20,105 nt of DNA from Didymodactylos carnosus (taxonomy: Eukaryota > Rotifera > Eurotatoria > Philodinida > Philodinidae): positions 1 to 20,105 of the forward strand of contig CAJNOQ010003494.1 in NCBI GenBank assembly GCA_905250885.1, in the 5' to 3' direction. The translations under genes were made by a program, and so were the position numbers. Below the pieces are notes generated by a model. The model did no database searches and was not told the DNA's origin. It saw only the letters and a program-made list of their open reading frames with translations. Below, in pieces: positions 19,441 to 20,105 of the stretch. Position 1 is the stretch's first letter. Each line of letters opens with the position of its first letter.

Positions 19441-20105
19441 CTTGACATGTCTCTTTGAACGACGAGGACATGATTTTGAAAAAAAGTTTTTTCTATAAAG
19501 AAGAAGACTTTTTGGCTGAGATAAACGGACCTTATGCAAAAAACTGAAAAAAAAGCCAAGTCCTGAATAGCCTGCCTTGACTTATATTACTTATTACTTG
19601 ATTTCAGTCTACTTAGTAAAGCATGAGACTTGATTTCCCAGACTTAATAACTGGGTAAAAGCCTTGGCTAGACTGATGACGGGAAAAATCTCTGACCTGA
19701 GTATCTCTGAATCTGCCTTGAGAGTGACTGGTCGTTCTAATTTGTCCCGCATATCAAACGTCAACATGTTATATCGGTCTATTTTGTCGGAGGGTTTAAC
19801 GCTTAGAAAGATTTGCGCTAAAATTGTCGATGTAATACCCATAGAAAGATATTTGTACTATATATATATCTTTATATGTATAAAGCTTCTGTTCTGTAAG
19901 GGTGCTCTTAAAGAAGTTACAGACGGATGCTTTTTGAAAAGTTGTTCAGCTTGAAAATCATTTTTTTTCTTCGAGTTTAAAGGTGAAGTCCGCATAAGAA
20001 CGGAAATCGGCCCACTAACAATAACCGCTCCAATCGGTCCAAACCTCATCAGAATCACATCCAATTATGATATTCAATGATTTCGACCCTTCCGAGCGCT
20101 TTTAG
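19441..20105. other. Compositionally distinct, unidentified sequence at the window edge
   Basis: From about 19600 the sequence is richer in G and C and has balanced codon-like texture on both strands. The minus strand is open 19842-19609, with FDMRDKLERPVTLKADSEIL. The plus strand from about 19978 reads GEVRIRTEIGPLTITAPIGP before a stop at 20079. I recognise neither. It could be an interspersed repeat or part of a gene cut by the window end. Confidence 0.3.

Noticed and set aside
1-20105. CRISPR arrays, tRNA or rRNA genes
   Set aside because: No regularly spaced direct repeats, no tRNA cloverleaf or A/B box pair and no rRNA-like conserved stretch were seen by eye on either strand. A tRNA search tool could still find one.

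Overview
The window looks like nuclear DNA from a small-genome invertebrate, most likely a bdelloid-rotifer-like animal. This is an inference from three things: AT-rich sequence, genes split by many introns of about 53-90 bases, and a FLYWCH/Mutator-type transposon of a kind common in rotifers. No gene here fixes the species.

Layout. Bases 1-135 hold telomere-like CCTAA/TTAGG units in both orientations. Bases 136-1535 are mostly unassigned. From 1536 to 6452 the minus strand carries a same-strand cluster, read right to left: a complete eight-exon SAP30BP (HCNGP-like nuclear/splicing factor, 270 aa), an 85-aa three-exon basic protein of unknown function, and a multi-exon protein with three divergent copies of an 80-residue helical repeat. 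A short ORF starts 2 bases after the stop of the 85-aa gene. A 459-base divergent intergenic region with a TATA box separates this cluster from a plus-strand cyclic nucleotide-gated channel gene (6912-10670). I resolved that gene into 16 exons that join in frame to 788 aa, including one GC-AG intron. The channel is CNGB-like, with TIGN in its selectivity filter.

From 10671 to the end the window is gene-poor and repeat-rich. It holds a minus-strand host-type pseudogene fragment (11710-12046), a broken LINE with endonuclease, partial RT and C-terminal pieces (12114-13616), exon-like remnants, an inverted-repeat foldback element (14061-14450), one orphan GC-richer exon (15062-15175), two small hairpin elements, and an internally deleted MULE with FLYWCH domain and short terminal inverted repeats (18192-19440). 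The last 500 bases differ in composition and remain unidentified.

The two confidently named genes are not in one pathway. SAP30BP is a nuclear factor linked to splicing, and the channel acts in the plasma membrane. They share only a divergent promoter region. I found no clearly new defence or mobile system. The most interesting items are the altered channel filter, the Trp-to-Phe change in the ULM-like tail of SAP30BP, the tightly spaced minus-strand cluster, and the unrecognised three-repeat protein.
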